The notes below the pieces were generated by a model. The model was not told the origin of the DNA. It ran no database searches and worked only from the letters and a program-made list of their open reading frames with translations. Position numbers and translations under genes: made by a program. Of a stretch of 64,000 nucleotides of DNA, positions 9,280 to 19,394 are shown piece after piece; positions within the stretch are counted from its first letter, which is position 1; each line of letters starts with the position of its first letter. This DNA is from Bifidobacterium oedipodis (GTDB lineage Bacteria; Actinomycetota; Actinomycetes; Actinomycetales; Bifidobacteriaceae): NCBI RefSeq assembly GCF_012932425.1, contig NZ_JAAIII010000004.1, forward strand, positions 1 through 64,000, read 5' to 3'.

Positions 9280-10539
9280 TCACAAATCCAGCAGTTCGAA
9301 GAAACGCTCGATAAGCAGGTCATTGAGCAAACGCCCGCGGCGTGTGGCGACGATGCGGCTGATGCCGGTTTCATCCGTGATGCAGTCGATTAATCCCTCG
9401 TCAGCCATGCGATGCAATGCAGCGGTGTCGATGCGAACGTCGGACTGTGCTTCAAGGGCATGAATGTCAAGTCCGTCGCGAATGCGTAGGGCGAGCATGA
9501 GCCTTTCCTCAAGATCTTCGTTGCGGCTGATGGTTTCACTGCCGGCCCATGGCATTTCGCCCTTTTGAATATTGAGCCCCCACATACGCGGATGCGCGAT
9601 ATCCCACGCTCGAAGACCAGTGGTCTGCGGGTGCGGCTGCAGCGCGTTGCAGCCATCGATTGTGTCGTCAATGGCGTTTGCAGTCACGCGCGCGTCTACA
9701 ACGGCGTTGTAATGACTGTAAGCACCAGGGCCAAGACCGGCCCAATCAACATTGCGCCAATAGCCAAGGTTGTGGCGCGATTCGTAGCCCGGACGCGCCC
9801 AATTGCTCACCTCGTACCAGGTAAGGCCAGCCTCCGACAACAGTTCGTCAGCGATTTCATATTTCGCAGCCTCATCGTCGTCGTCAGGCTTGGGCAGTAT
9901 GCCGGCGGCAATCTGTCGCCCCATTTTCGTGGTAGGTTCCACGGTCAGCGCATAGGCGGAAATGTGGTTCACGCCCAAGTCTATGGCTGTGCTGACGCTG
10001 GTGCGCCAATCATCCAAGCTCTCCCCCGGCGCGCCATAAATCAGATCGACACTGCTGGCTAATCCGGCCGCGTCGGCTGCGCGTACGCCGGCCTCAACAT
10101 TGGCGGGGGTATGCGTGCGATCCAAGGTGGAGAGCACATGCGGCACCGCCGACTGCATGCCGAAGGAAATACGCGTGAAACCGCCGTCTGCCAGTTGTCT
10201 GATGTAATCAGCATCCACAGTGTCGGGATTGGCTTCGGTGGTGATTTCCGCACCGGGATTGATACCCCATATCTCGCGAATCGCGTTGAGCATCGCTACT
10301 AAATCGCCGGCTGGCAGAATCGTGGGCGTGCCGCCGCCGAAGAACACGGTTGAAACGGCAGGCTCATCAATGCCATGGGCGAGTTGCCAATCGCGTGCCA
10401 ATCGCATCTCGCGAATCACCATAGTGGCGTAATTGCCGCGTGAGGCGCCACCGCCGAGATCGACCGCTGTATACGTGTTGAAATCGCAATACCCGCAGCG
10501 CCGAAGGCAGAACGGCACATGCACATAGACTTCGTACAT
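9280..10539 (-). CDS. hemW: Radical SAM heme chaperone (coproporphyrinogen-III-oxidase-like)
   Basis: HemW-type radical SAM protein. The 4Fe-4S cysteines are C11, C15 and C18 (CLRRCGYC). The FFGGGTPT and EANPDT blocks that bind SAM follow, and a HemN-like C-terminal domain is present. In this family, four-cysteine CxxxCxxCxC proteins are classed as oxidases or chaperones; here the residue after the third cysteine is Asp-Phe, so assignment as the HemW chaperone rather than HemN oxidase rests on the size (419) and the lepA linkage. The ATG overlaps the lepA stop by one base (TGATG). Confidence 0.88.
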   Translation of the reverse strand: MYEVYVHVPFCLRRCGYCDFNTYTAVDLGGGASRGNYATMVIREMRLARDWQLAHGIDEPAVSTVFFGGGTPTILPAGDLVAMLNAIREIWGINPGAEITTEANPDTVDADYIRQLADGGFTRISFGMQSAVPHVLSTLDRTHTPANVEAGVRAADAAGLASSVDLIYGAPGESLDDWRTSVSTAIDLGVNHISAYALTVEPTTKMGRQIAAGILPKPDDDDEAAKYEIADELLSEAGLTWYEVSNWARPGYESRHNLGYWRNVDWAGLGPGAYSHYNAVVDARVTANAIDDTIDGCNALQPHPQTTGLRAWDIAHPRMWGLNIQKGEMPWAGSETISRNEDLEERLMLALRIRDGLDIHALEAQSDVRIDTAALHRMADEGLIDCITDETGISRIVATRRGRLLNDLLIERFFELLDL

Positions 10540-12422
10540 CAGCCTTCGGTTTTCTGGGCGGCGCGGATCTTGTCCTTGGTGTCGCGGTCGTTGGCGGAGT
10601 CGTCGCCGGTGGACAGGGCGGCGATGAACGCCTCCTGCGGCACCTCGACATGTCCGAGCATTTTCATGCGCTTCTTGCCGGCCTTCTGCTTTTCCAGCAG
10701 CTTGCGTTTACGGGTGATGTCGCCGCCATAGCACTTGGCGAGCACGTCCTTGCGCAGGGCGCGAATGTTCTCACGTGCGATGATGCGCGAGCCGATCGCG
10801 GCCTGAATCGGGATTTCGAACTGCTGGCGAGGAATCAGCTCACGCAGTTTCTTGGTCATCATCACGCCGTAGCTGTAGGCCTTGTCGCGGTGCACGATGG
10901 CGGAGAAAGCATCAACCTTCTCACCCTGGATGAGAATGTCAACCTTGACGAGGTCGGCGGATTGTTCGCCATCCTCGTGGTAGTCAAGCGAGGCATAGCC
11001 CTTGGTGCGCGACTTCAATGCATCGAAGAAATCGAACACGATTTCGGCCAGAGGAATACGGTAATGCATCTCCACACGGTCGGTGGAAATGTATTCCATC
11101 GTGCCCATGATGCCGCGGTGCTCCTGGCACAGATCCATCACCGCGCCGATGAATTCCTTGGGGGTGATGATGTCGGCGGCGACCATCGGTTCGACGATGT
11201 TCTTGATTTTGCCGTCGGGGAATTCACTTGGATTGGTGACATGGACCTCGCTGCCATCCTCGGCGGTCACATCGTAGGTGACGTTGGGGGCGGTCTGGAT
11301 CAGATCGAGGCCGAATTCACGGCTCAAACGTTCGTTGACGATTTCCATGTGCAGCAGTCCGAGGAAGCCGCAACGGAAGCCGAAGCCCAGTGCCACGGAG
11401 GTTTCGGGCGTATAGATCAGGGCGGCGTCGTTGAGCTTGAGTTTGTCGAGTGCGTCGCGCAGTTCGGGGAACTGGGCGTTGTCAATCGGGAACAGACCGG
11501 CATACACCATGGGCTTGGGGTCACGGTATCCGGGCAATGGCTCGGTGGCCGGTTTGGCAGCGGAGGTGATGGTGTCGCCCACCTTGGATTGGCTGACGTC
11601 CTTGGCTCCGGTGATCACATAGCCGACCTCGCCGGCGCCAAGCGCCTTGGTGGGGGTCATGTCCGGGCTGATCACGCCGATTTCGATGGGATCGTGGGTC
11701 ATGCCGATGCCCATCATGTGCAGCTTCTCGCGGCTGCGCAGCTCGCCGTCGACCATGCGGATGTAGGTGACGATGCCGCGGTAGGAATCGTAGACGGAAT
11801 CGAAAATCAGCGCGCGTGCCTGGGTGTCCGGATTGCCCTTGGGTGCCGGCACGTCCATCACGATCTGATCGAGCAGATCGGCCACGCCTTCGCCGGTTTT
11901 GCCGGAGACGCGCAGTACCTCATTCGGCTCACAGCCGATGAGACCGGCGATCTCCTCGGCGTGTTTGTCTGGTTCGGCGGAGGGAAGATCAATTTTGTTG
12001 AGCACGGGAATAATGGTCAGATCATGATCCATGGCCATGTACAAGTTGCTCAGGGTCTGCGCTTCGATGCCTTGAGTGGAGTCGACGAGCAGCACCGCGC
12101 CCTCGCATGCGGCCAAGGCGCGTGACACCTCATAGGTGAAATCCACGTGCCCTGGGGTGTCGATCATGCCAAGCGTGTATTCGGTGCCGTCGAAGGTCCA
12201 CGGCACGCGCACTGCCTGGGATTTGATGGTGATGCCGCGCTCCTGCTCAATGTCCATGCGGTCAAGGAACCGGTCGCGCATCTCGCGCTCGGGCACGATG
12301 CCGGACAGTTGCAGGATGCGGTCGGCCACAGTGGATTTGCCGTGATCGATGTGCGCGATGATGCAGAAATTGCGGATCAGTGACTGATCCGTGGACCCCG
12401 GCTGATTGTGCTGGACGACCAC
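10539..12422 (-). CDS. lepA: Elongation factor 4 (ribosomal back-translocase)
   Basis: Translational GTPase that acts on stalled or mistranslocated ribosomes. The G1 motif [10 protein letters not shown]3 DTPGH and G4 NKID are in order, followed by domains II, III, V and the LepA-specific C-terminal domain. I chose the GTG start at 12422 (627 residues): AGGAGG lies 8 bases upstream. An ATG 20 codons earlier has no ribosome-binding site and adds unusual residues. Followed by hemW with a one-base overlap. Confidence 0.95.
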   Translation of the reverse strand: MVVQHNQPGSTDQSLIRNFCIIAHIDHGKSTVADRILQLSGIVPEREMRDRFLDRMDIEQERGITIKSQAVRVPWTFDGTEYTLGMIDTPGHVDFTYEVSRALAACEGAVLLVDSTQGIEAQTLSNLYMAMDHDLTIIPVLNKIDLPSAEPDKHAEEIAGLIGCEPNEVLRVSGKTGEGVADLLDQIVMDVPAPKGNPDTQARALIFDSVYDSYRGIVTYIRMVDGELRSREKLHMMGIGMTHDPIEIGVISPDMTPTKALGAGEVGYVITGAKDVSQSKVGDTITSAAKPATEPLPGYRDPKPMVYAGLFPIDNAQFPELRDALDKLKLNDAALIYTPETSVALGFGFRCGFLGLLHMEIVNERLSREFGLDLIQTAPNVTYDVTAEDGSEVHVTNPSEFPDGKIKNIVEPMVAADIITPKEFIGAVMDLCQEHRGIMGTMEYISTDRVEMHYRIPLAEIVFDFFDALKSRTKGYASLDYHEDGEQSADLVKVDILIQGEKVDAFSAIVHRDKAYSYGVMMTKKLRELIPRQQFEIPIQAAIGSRIIARENIRALRKDVLAKCYGGDITRKRKLLEKQKAGKKRMKMLGHVEVPQEAFIAALSTGDDSANDRDTKDKIRAAQKTEG

Positions 12423-12513
12423 CGAATATGCCTCCTCGTTAAGTTCGCAAACTTCAAGTATCTTAGCGGACGGTGTGGGCACGGCGTGGCATTGCGTGCT
12501 TTTCCACGGGCCA

Positions 12514-12522
12514 TGCTATCCT
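12514..12522 (+). promoter_or_regulatory. Probable extended -10 promoter for rpsT
   Basis: TGCTATCCT, an extended -10 type element, stands 42 bp before the rpsT start. A weak -35 (TTGCGT at 12492-12497) is 19 bp further up. Confidence 0.35.
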
Positions 12523-12563
12523 AACAGTTTTGTATGTCCTTATAAACATCGTTTGGAGTAAAC

Positions 12564-12824
12564 GTGGCAAACATTAAGTCGCAGAAGAAGCGCGTGCTCA
12601 CCAATGAGAAGGCGCACCTTCGCAACGTGGCTGTGAAGTCCGGCCTGAAGACCGCCATCCGCGCCACCCGCGAAGCTATCGCCGCCGGTGACAAGGCCGC
12701 CGCCGAGGCCGCCTACAAGGTCGCCGCCCAGAAGCTCGACAAGGCTGCTGGCTCTGGCGTGATCCACAAGAACCAGGCTGCCAACCGCAAGTCCGGTCTC
12801 GCCGTGGCCATCAACGCCCTGTGA
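12564..12824 (+). CDS. rpsT: 30S ribosomal protein S20
   Basis: Primary 16S rRNA-binding protein of the small subunit. The 86 residues begin [21 protein letters not shown] and are rich in Lys, Arg and Ala, as expected. GGAGT lies 6 bases before the start. It is divergent from lepA, as in many Actinobacteria, and followed at once by a strong terminator. Confidence 0.98.
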   Translation: MANIKSQKKRVLTNEKAHLRNVAVKSGLKTAIRATREAIAAGDKAAAEAAYKVAAQKLDKAAGSGVIHKNQAANRKSGLAVAINAL

Positions 12825-12860
12825 GTTTAGCGCTTCATACGCAACGCTGAAGACGCAGAA

Positions 12861-12896
12861 AATCCCGCGAATCACATCGATTCGCGGGATTTTTTC
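12861..12896 (+). terminator. Terminator after rpsT
   Basis: Perfect stem AATCCCGCGAAT against ATTCGCGGGATT with a short loop (12861-12891), then a T run. It may also stop the minus-strand TRIC-like gene that converges on it. Confidence 0.9.
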
Positions 12897-12917
12897 GTTA
12901 TATTCCCGTTAATTTGA

Positions 12918-13670
12918 TTATTGCTTGTCCTGCTTCTCCCCCGAATTTTCGCCGGACGCAGACTTGCTGGCGATATTCGGCCGCTTAAGGTATTTCGCTT
13001 CGCTGGGTAAATACACGTTATGCCGTTCGACAGCACCTGGCACACCAATGTTGAATCGCACGGACAACAGACGCATCGCCACGGCCAGCGCCACAATCGC
13101 CAGATCCAAACCAATCTCGCCTTGCAGATTAATCAGCCCGGCAAAATCAGCCTTGCATACGAACACAGTGGCCACGCAGGCCACCGCCGCCGGCACGAAA
13201 TACCAGTGACGATCGCGAATAATCATCGGCACTTCGTTGATCAGAGTGTCACGAATCAAACCGCCGCCAAGCGCGGTGAACATGCCCATAAATGCTGCGG
13301 TCATGCCTGAGGCTCCCAATCCCATGGCCTTGGCGGTACCGTTGACCGCGAACAATGCCATGGCCAGGGCATCGAGCGTAAGCATGGACCATTTCAGTTT
13401 GTCGACTTCCGGATGCAGCAATGCTACGGCGATGCCGGAGGCCAATGCGGTCAGCACCAGTCCTTTATCGGAAACTCCCACCGGTGTAACGCCAAGCATC
13501 ACGTCGCGGATGATGCCGCCGCCCAAAGCGGTCAGCCATGCGGTGATCAGAATGGCGGTGATGTCGTACCCTTTGCGCACGGCAGACAGTCCTCCGACCA
13601 TGGCGCAGCAGAAGATGGCCACGTATTCGATTCCCAGTATGAATCCGCTGGTTTCCAGCGCCACCGTCAT
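12918..13670 (-). CDS. TRIC-like (UPF0126/YadS-type) membrane channel protein
   Basis: Membrane protein of 250 residues with two tandem copies of a three-helix module, each carrying the glycine-rich signature: ALGGGIIRDVMLG near residue 50 and ALGGGLIRDTLIN near residue 135. This doubling defines the trimeric intracellular cation (TRIC) channel family, whose prokaryotic members conduct potassium or similar cations. About six to seven hydrophobic segments are present. The start at 13670 has GAGAGG upstream; the longer open frame begins inside a terminator hairpin and is rejected. Confidence 0.85.
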   Translation of the reverse strand: MTVALETSGFILGIEYVAIFCCAMVGGLSAVRKGYDITAILITAWLTALGGGIIRDVMLGVTPVGVSDKGLVLTALASGIAVALLHPEVDKLKWSMLTLDALAMALFAVNGTAKAMGLGASGMTAAFMGMFTALGGGLIRDTLINEVPMIIRDRHWYFVPAAVACVATVFVCKADFAGLINLQGEIGLDLAIVALAVAMRLLSVRFNIGVPGAVERHNVYLPSEAKYLKRPNIASKSASGENSGEKQDKQ

Positions 13671-13691
13671 GGCGAACCTCTCTTCTATACA

Positions 13692-13719
13692 ACAAAAGGG
13701 GATGGAATATTCCATCCCC
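13692..13719 (-). terminator. Perfect 22-bp palindrome with T tail, likely ilvE terminator
   Basis: A perfect uninterrupted palindrome at 13698-13719 (GGGGATGGAATATTCCATCC plus two C) followed on the minus strand by TTTTGTT. It lies between ilvE and the TRIC-like gene. Being loopless it could also be a protein-binding site. Confidence 0.6.
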
Positions 13720-13800
13720 TTGAAGAGTGTAGCCTTCGTCCGACTTGAGTCAGTTATGCAACCAACCCGTGTCGTTTCTCACTACGCATTGTTTGGTGTG

Positions 13801-14928
13801 TCAGGCGACGCGCCACATCCAGTTGTGCGGATCCTCGATCTCGCCGAGCTGGATGCCAAGCAGTTCGTTGCGCAGGTCAACGGTGAGCTTACCGGAGCCG
13901 CCGTCGGCGACGGTCACATCGAACTCTTCGGACTTGAAACGTCCGATAGGCGTGATGATAGCGGCAGTACCGCAGGCGAACACCTCGGTGACCTCACCGG
14001 ACTTAATATCCTCAAGCAGCTGAGCCAGCGGAATCATGGTCTCGACCACGTCGATACCACGATCCTGCATCAGCTGAATCAGGGAGCGACGAGTCACGCC
14101 GGGCAGAATGTTGCCGGTCAGCGACGGAGTCTCCACATGTCCATCCTTGTGGACGATCATCATGTTCATGCCGCCGAGCTCTTCCAGGTAGGTCTTGGTG
14201 GCAGCATCCACGAAGCACACCTGTTCGCAGCCATTGTCAATGCCCTTGTATTCGCCGAGCAGGGAGGCAGCGTAGTTGCCACCGCACTTGGCGAAGCCGG
14301 TGCCACCAGGGCCGGTACGGAACCACTTATCTTCCACCCAGATGCTCACGGGCTTGACGCCACCCGGGAAGTACGGGCCGGAAGGAGATGCGATCACGCA
14401 ATAATCGACTTCCTGCGGGGCACGCACACCAAGGAACGGCTCAGAAGCGAACATGAAGGGACGCATGTACAGCGTGTATTCGCGGCGGGTGGGCACCCAG
14501 TTCACATCACGCTTGACCAGCGCGGCCACGGAACCGATGAAATCGTCGATCGGCAGTTCCGGCAGGTACAGACGCTTGGCGGAGTTCTGGAAACGCTCGG
14601 CGTTCGCATCCGGACGGAACAGCCAAGTCGATCCGTCGGCGTGACGATAGGCCTTGAGGCCTTCGAACACTTCCTGCGCATAGTGAAGCACGGAAGCACC
14701 CGGGTCAAGCTTAAGCGGCGCATACGGCTCGATGCGACGATCGCCCCAGCCTTCGCCCTTGGTCCAGCTCATGTGGGCCATGTTGTCGGAGAACAGCTGG
14801 CCGAATGCCGGCTTGTCGATGAGTTCGGCGCGCTTGGCGTCGGAGGCCGGATTGTCGTTCGGCAGGATGGTGAACGGTTCGGTCAGCTTATCCAGTGCTG
14901 CCGGATCGTGATGCGTGTTTTCAGTCAT
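13801..14928 (-). CDS. ilvE: Branched-chain amino acid aminotransferase
   Basis: Pyridoxal-phosphate enzyme that makes leucine, isoleucine and valine from their keto acids with glutamate as donor. The 375 residues fit the longer class IV aminotransferases of Actinobacteria. The catalytic lysine is in GFAKCGGNYAAS, and the later EVFACGTAAIITPIG block is typical. It is flanked by terminator-like hairpins on both sides, so it is probably transcribed alone. Confidence 0.95.
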   Translation of the reverse strand: MTENTHHDPAALDKLTEPFTILPNDNPASDAKRAELIDKPAFGQLFSDNMAHMSWTKGEGWGDRRIEPYAPLKLDPGASVLHYAQEVFEGLKAYRHADGSTWLFRPDANAERFQNSAKRLYLPELPIDDFIGSVAALVKRDVNWVPTRREYTLYMRPFMFASEPFLGVRAPQEVDYCVIASPSGPYFPGGVKPVSIWVEDKWFRTGPGGTGFAKCGGNYAASLLGEYKGIDNGCEQVCFVDAATKTYLEELGGMNMMIVHKDGHVETPSLTGNILPGVTRRSLIQLMQDRGIDVVETMIPLAQLLEDIKSGEVTEVFACGTAAIITPIGRFKSEEFDVTVADGGSGKLTVDLRNELLGIQLGEIEDPHNWMWRVA

Positions 14929-15074
14929 CTCGTATTACTTCTTCTTGACTTTGCGGCGTTGCGCCGCTGTTCAATGGGGCTGCCTTGCGCTTGTGGCGTA
15001 TGGCCTGCTGTTTACTCTTGCACATGCGTGTGTCGCGCGTGCGACTGAGTTCACATGGTGAAAGGCGTTTGGAT

Positions 15075-15125
15075 GCATAAACCGGTGAACCCGCGCCGCC
15101 TATGCGCGGTCACGGGTTCACCGGT
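15075..15125 (-). terminator. Hairpin terminator after rplY
   Basis: Outer arms of 14 bp (from 15080 and to 15125, core CCGGTGAACCCG) enclose a second GC-rich pairing. A short T-rich stretch follows on the minus strand. Confidence 0.6.
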
Positions 15126-15190
15126 TGCGTGATGGTATTACACCATTATCGTCTCGCAAGTGCGCATGCGCGCTCCGGAGACGTTTTCAC

Positions 15191-15805
15191 TCACTGAGCG
15201 TCGGCGGCCGGAGCGGCATCGGCGGCCGGAGCAGCCTCAGGGGCAGCGGTGGATTCGGTGGCATCAGCCGGCACCTCAACGGTGACCACGGACTCTTCGA
15301 GGTCATCCATATCGAGCTCGGCGCCTTCGGGCAGCACGACGTCCTTGAGCAGCACCTTGGTGCCGTCGGTCAGGCCTTCGACGTTCACAACGATCTTCTC
15401 AGGCAGGTTGGCCACATCAGCGCGAACCTTGAGCTCCTGCACGTCGACGAACGCCACAGCGACGCCCTTCGGGGTGCCTTCGACGAACACCGGCACCTCA
15501 ACGTCGATCTTCTCGCCGGCCTTGACCTCGAGGAAGTCGATGTGCTCGATGATGCGCTTGACAGGGTTGCGCTGCACGTCCTTGACGACGGCCATCTTGG
15601 TCTGATCGCCAAATGCGATGGTGAACAGAGCGTTGGTGTGACGCAGAGACAGGGTGGTCTCGCGCATCGGCAGAGTCACGAAAGCGGGCTCTTCGCCGCC
15701 GGCGTAGATGGTGGCGGGGATCTTCTTGGCGACGCGCAGACGGCGGGCAACGCCCTTGCCGAACTCGTTGCGGACTTCGCCTTCAAGCTTGATGGTGGTA
15801 GCCAT
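15191..15805 (-). CDS. rplY: 50S ribosomal protein L25, long CTC form
   Basis: 5S-rRNA-binding ribosomal protein with the additional C-terminal TL5/CTC domain found in Gram-positive L25 proteins (general stress protein Ctc). The 204 residues comprise an N-terminal L25 domain (about 1-90), a beta C-terminal domain (about 95-180) and a low-complexity tail of Ala, Pro and Asp. A ribosome-binding site (AAGGAG) precedes the ATG. Unlinked to other ribosomal genes here. Confidence 0.93.
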   Translation of the reverse strand: MATTIKLEGEVRNEFGKGVARRLRVAKKIPATIYAGGEEPAFVTLPMRETTLSLRHTNALFTIAFGDQTKMAVVKDVQRNPVKRIIEHIDFLEVKAGEKIDVEVPVFVEGTPKGVAVAFVDVQELKVRADVANLPEKIVVNVEGLTDGTKVLLKDVVLPEGAELDMDDLEESVVTVEVPADATESTAAPEAAPAADAAPAADAQ

Positions 15806-16041
15806 GGTTACTCCTTGGTTGTGTTACTTATCGTTTTGTCCTGTTTGACGCCACGACGCGCCGCAGAACGTCCCAAGGAGGGATGATTTACGCCGAGTCG
15901 ATAACGGAAGCCGTTTGCACGCTTCCCTCGCCAAAGCAACAGCAATCTATGATACTCGCCCTTCGGACATTGTGGTTATGTTGTTTGAATCGTTGAGGAC
16001 AACGCGCCCCCTCCGTGTTCGGCATATTGTCCAAAAACACG

Positions 16042-16075
16042 AAAAAGCCCCGAAATCGTTAAGATTCCGGGGCTT
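16042..16075 (-). terminator. Terminator after tRNA-Pro
   Basis: Seven-base-pair GC-rich core AAGCCCC against GGGGCTT with partial extension, followed on the minus strand by TTTTTC. It begins 6 bases after the tRNA. Confidence 0.85.
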
Positions 16076-16080
16076 ATCGG

Positions 16081-16154
<74 letters not shown>

Positions 16155-16261
16155 AACATTGCTTTTTGCAACAGTTGGATAATTTACCATAGATCATCCA
16201 CAGTGCAAAACATAGCGTGTCGCGCTACGCAGCAGGTACAGCAGCACAACTGGCTTACGGC

Positions 16262-18394
16262 TTATTTGCGCTTCTTCTCGCGGATATTCACCGAGATTTG
16301 AATCGGCGTGCCTTCGAAGCCGAATTCCTCACGCAGGCAGCGTTCGATGTAGCGACGGTAGCCGTGCTCAAGGAAGCCGGTGGCGAAGATCACGAAGCGT
16401 GGTGGACGTGTGCCAGCCTGGGTGGCAAAGAGGATGCGAGGCTGCTTGCCACCGCGCAGCGGATGCGGGTGAGCGGCCTGAATCCTGCCGAGGAAGGCGT
16501 TGAGTTTGCCAGTGGGAATACGCTGATCCCAGCTTTCCAACGCCTGATCCATCGCGTTCTTCAAACGGTTGGTGTGCCAACCAGTTTTCGCGGAAAGGTT
16601 CACGCGTTGCGCCCAGGTCACGCGATCGAATTCGGTAATCCACAGGCGTTCCAGACGCTGCTTGTCGAATTCGTCCATCGCATCCCATTTGTTGAACACC
16701 AGCACGATGGCACGGCCAGCGTCCACGGCGGTGGACATAACCTTCAGATCCTGGTCGGAAATCGGCTGGGAGGCATCAAACAGAATCAATGCCAGTTCAG
16801 CTCGTTCGATGGCGGCCTGCGTACGCAGCGACGAATAGTATTCCGCACCCGAAAGCTTGTGTTGACGACGCTTGATGCCAGCGGTGTCGATGAACAGCCA
16901 ATCCTCGCCGTCAATATCGATAATCTCATCCACCGGATCGCGCGTGGTGCCAGCCAGATCGTTGACCACCGAACGTTCCTCGCGGGCCAATTGGTTGAGC
17001 AGCGAGGATTTGCCCACATTCGGACGCCCCACCAAGGCCACGCGGCGCAGCCCTGAAGGTGTGAGATAGCCGGAGGTTTTCTCGGCCTTCTTGAGTTTGT
17101 TCAGGGCCTCATCAAGCAGGTCACCCACTCCCCTGCCATGCATGGCGGAGATGGCGAACGGCTCGCCCAGTCCAAGCTTCCAGAATTCGGCTGCCATGTA
17201 TTCGCTGGCCTGATCGTCAAGCTTGTTGACGGCCAAGGTGACCGGCTTTCCGGCAGCGCGCAGCATTTTAACGATGCGCTCGTCGGTATCGGTCATGCCC
17301 ACCAGGCCATCGACCACGAATACCACGGCGTCGGCCAGGTGCACGGCGATTTCCGCCTGTGAGGCAATGGCCGAATCGATGCCTTCAACATCGGCTTCCC
17401 ATCCACCCGTATCCACGAGTTTGAAGTCGACACCGGACCATTCGGCATCATAGCTCACGCGATCTCGCGTAACACCCGGCGTATCCTCCACCACAGCGGC
17501 ACGACGGCCGAGAATGCGGTTGACCAGTGAGGATTTGCCCACATTCGGACGCCCCACGATGGCAAGCACGCCCACCGGCTTGCGACGGGATTCGGCAGGA
17601 CCGTCAGCGAAGGCACGTCCGGAGACCAGCGCCTCATCGCTTTCATCCAGATCATAGCCTTCGAGGTTGGCGGCATACTGCTCATATTCCTGCTCTTCGA
17701 CGGCATCTTCGACGATGCGAATCAGCACGTCGAGCGTTTGGGCGAAATCCATGTCGGAATTGTCCACAGTGGTCACGCCTTCGGCGGCCGTCAGGAAGCT
17801 TGTCACCTTGGAATCGGCTTTGTCGCGGGCAGCCACGTCATCGGTGCCAACACCGGGGGCGGCAGCGGTCTGACCAGTACGACGTGCCTGACGAACCTCT
17901 TCACGGGCTGTCAACAGCACACGCACTTCAGCATCAGGGGCCACCACGGTGGTGATATCACGTCCCTCAGCCACCACACCGGCTCCCTCGGAGAACGAGT
18001 CAGCGGAAGCCTCACGGGCGATATAGGCGCGTTGCGCCGCGATAAGCACGTTGCGCACGGGGATGACATTCGACACCTTGGAAACATGTGAGGAAACCTC
18101 GGCCGATCGAATCGCCTCGGAAATATCCTCACCGTCTGCAAACACGCGCGGGTTGTCGGGATCAACGGAAATATCAAAATGATCACCGGTGAAGAACTCC
18201 CCCACCGTTTCGGTGACCAGACGCTCGTCCACCTGTTCGGCATCCAAATCGATGCCCTGCTGGAGGCACCACCATGCGCAGGCGCGATACATGGCACCAG
18301 TATCGAGATAGGCGTATCCGAAGTACTTGGCCAAGGCCTTGGACGTGGACGATTTGCCTACGCCAGCCGGGCCGTCGATGGCGACGCGAATCAC
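16262..18394 (-). CDS. cmk-der: Cytidylate kinase fused to GTPase Der
   Basis: One 710-residue polypeptide joins two enzymes. Residues 1-235 are cytidylate kinase, which phosphorylates CMP and dCMP (P-loop GPAGVGKSS, then DTGAMYRA and EGRDITT). Residues about 275-710 are Der/EngA, the double-GTPase that matures the 50S subunit, with two G domains, each starting [10 protein letters not shown], and a KH-like C-terminal domain. A linker rich in Glu and Asp separates them. In most bacteria these are adjacent or separate genes; the fusion is known in bifidobacteria. The ATG overlaps the rluB stop (ATGA). Confidence 0.95.
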   Translation of the reverse strand: MIRVAIDGPAGVGKSSTSKALAKYFGYAYLDTGAMYRACAWWCLQQGIDLDAEQVDERLVTETVGEFFTGDHFDISVDPDNPRVFADGEDISEAIRSAEVSSHVSKVSNVIPVRNVLIAAQRAYIAREASADSFSEGAGVVAEGRDITTVVAPDAEVRVLLTAREEVRQARRTGQTAAAPGVGTDDVAARDKADSKVTSFLTAAEGVTTVDNSDMDFAQTLDVLIRIVEDAVEEQEYEQYAANLEGYDLDESDEALVSGRAFADGPAESRRKPVGVLAIVGRPNVGKSSLVNRILGRRAAVVEDTPGVTRDRVSYDAEWSGVDFKLVDTGGWEADVEGIDSAIASQAEIAVHLADAVVFVVDGLVGMTDTDERIVKMLRAAGKPVTLAVNKLDDQASEYMAAEFWKLGLGEPFAISAMHGRGVGDLLDEALNKLKKAEKTSGYLTPSGLRRVALVGRPNVGKSSLLNQLAREERSVVNDLAGTTRDPVDEIIDIDGEDWLFIDTAGIKRRQHKLSGAEYYSSLRTQAAIERAELALILFDASQPISDQDLKVMSTAVDAGRAIVLVFNKWDAMDEFDKQRLERLWITEFDRVTWAQRVNLSAKTGWHTNRLKNAMDQALESWDQRIPTGKLNAFLGRIQAAHPHPLRGGKQPRILFATQAGTRPPRFVIFATGFLEHGYRRYIERCLREEFGFEGTPIQISVNIREKKRK

Positions 18395-19161
18395 AGGCCG
18401 ACCTCCTTCTGCAGCGAGCGGATCTCGGCCTGGCTGAGCACACGGTAGGATCCGGGCTTGAGTTCTCCGAGCTTGATCGGTCCGATCTGTGTGCGCACCA
18501 GACGCTTGACCGGGAAGCCGATGGAGCCGAAGATGCGGCGCACGATGCGGTTCTTGCCGGAGTGCAGTACTACCTTGACGATGGTGGCGTCACGGCTGGA
18601 ATCGATAATCGCGCAACGGTCGAGCTTGATCCAGCCATCGTCGAGCTGCACGCCCGTAGTGACCAGACGACGGCACACAGTGCCGGAGATCTTGCCTTCA
18701 AGCGTGGCGATATAGGTTTTCTCCACCTCATACTTGGGGTGCATGACGTGCTGCGACAGTTCACCGTCGTTCGTCATAAGGATCAGACCCTCGGAATCGT
18801 AATCCAGGCGACCCATGTGGAAAATGCGATCATACTTATCGCCCACAATGTCGCGCAGTGTGTAACGTCCCTTGGGATCGTCCATCGCGGACAGCACACG
18901 CTTGGGCTTGTTGAGTGCAAGCGTGACATGGTTCGGATTAACATGCACGCGCGAACCGTCCACGCGCACCTGCTGTTTCTTGGGATCGACCCTGGAGCCG
19001 AGTTCGGTGACCAGTTCGCCGTCCACCTCAACGCGGCCTTCGGTGATCATATTCTCGCACTTGCGGCGCGAACCGAAGCCCGCCTGAGCGAGCAGCTTCT
19101 GCAGTCGAATGGAATTGGAATCATCATGCGCCTTTTCAGCGCGGGAATATGCGTGTGGCAT
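18391..19161 (-). CDS. rluB: Ribosomal large subunit pseudouridine synthase B
   Basis: RsuA-family pseudouridine synthase acting on 23S rRNA near position 2605. The 256 residues contain an S4 RNA-binding domain ([20 protein letters not shown], residues about 19-80) and a catalytic domain with the active aspartate in [10 protein letters not shown]. The 18-residue N-terminal tail is polar. Translationally coupled to cmk-der by a 4-bp overlap. The scpB-rluB-cmk-der order is common in Actinobacteria; scpA and scpB are not found in this window. Confidence 0.92.
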   Translation of the reverse strand: MPHAYSRAEKAHDDSNSIRLQKLLAQAGFGSRRKCENMITEGRVEVDGELVTELGSRVDPKKQQVRVDGSRVHVNPNHVTLALNKPKRVLSAMDDPKGRYTLRDIVGDKYDRIFHMGRLDYDSEGLILMTNDGELSQHVMHPKYEVEKTYIATLEGKISGTVCRRLVTTGVQLDDGWIKLDRCAIIDSSRDATIVKVVLHSGKNRIVRRIFGSIGFPVKRLVRTQIGPIKLGELKPGSYRVLSQAEIRSLQKEVGL

Positions 19162-19394
19162 CGTTCTCCCAACGTGGCCGAGCAGGCTGGCACCGATAGC
19201 TGCCCCGAATCAGCGGGGGGAATCAGACGAATCGGAATACACCATAGCCTGTCAATGTATATTGCAAACGTCGCATTCGGCTGTCATTGTCAGCCAATTG
19301 CAACCTTACTATCATACCGCAAGGCTTGACTGCTGCTAGACTGTCAGTCGTTTGTGCGGCTTTGCCGCCTTTCACCAGTTGAAAAGGAAATATT

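Noticed and set aside
10650..12125. 491-codon plus-strand open frame
   Set aside because: Antisense shadow of lepA.
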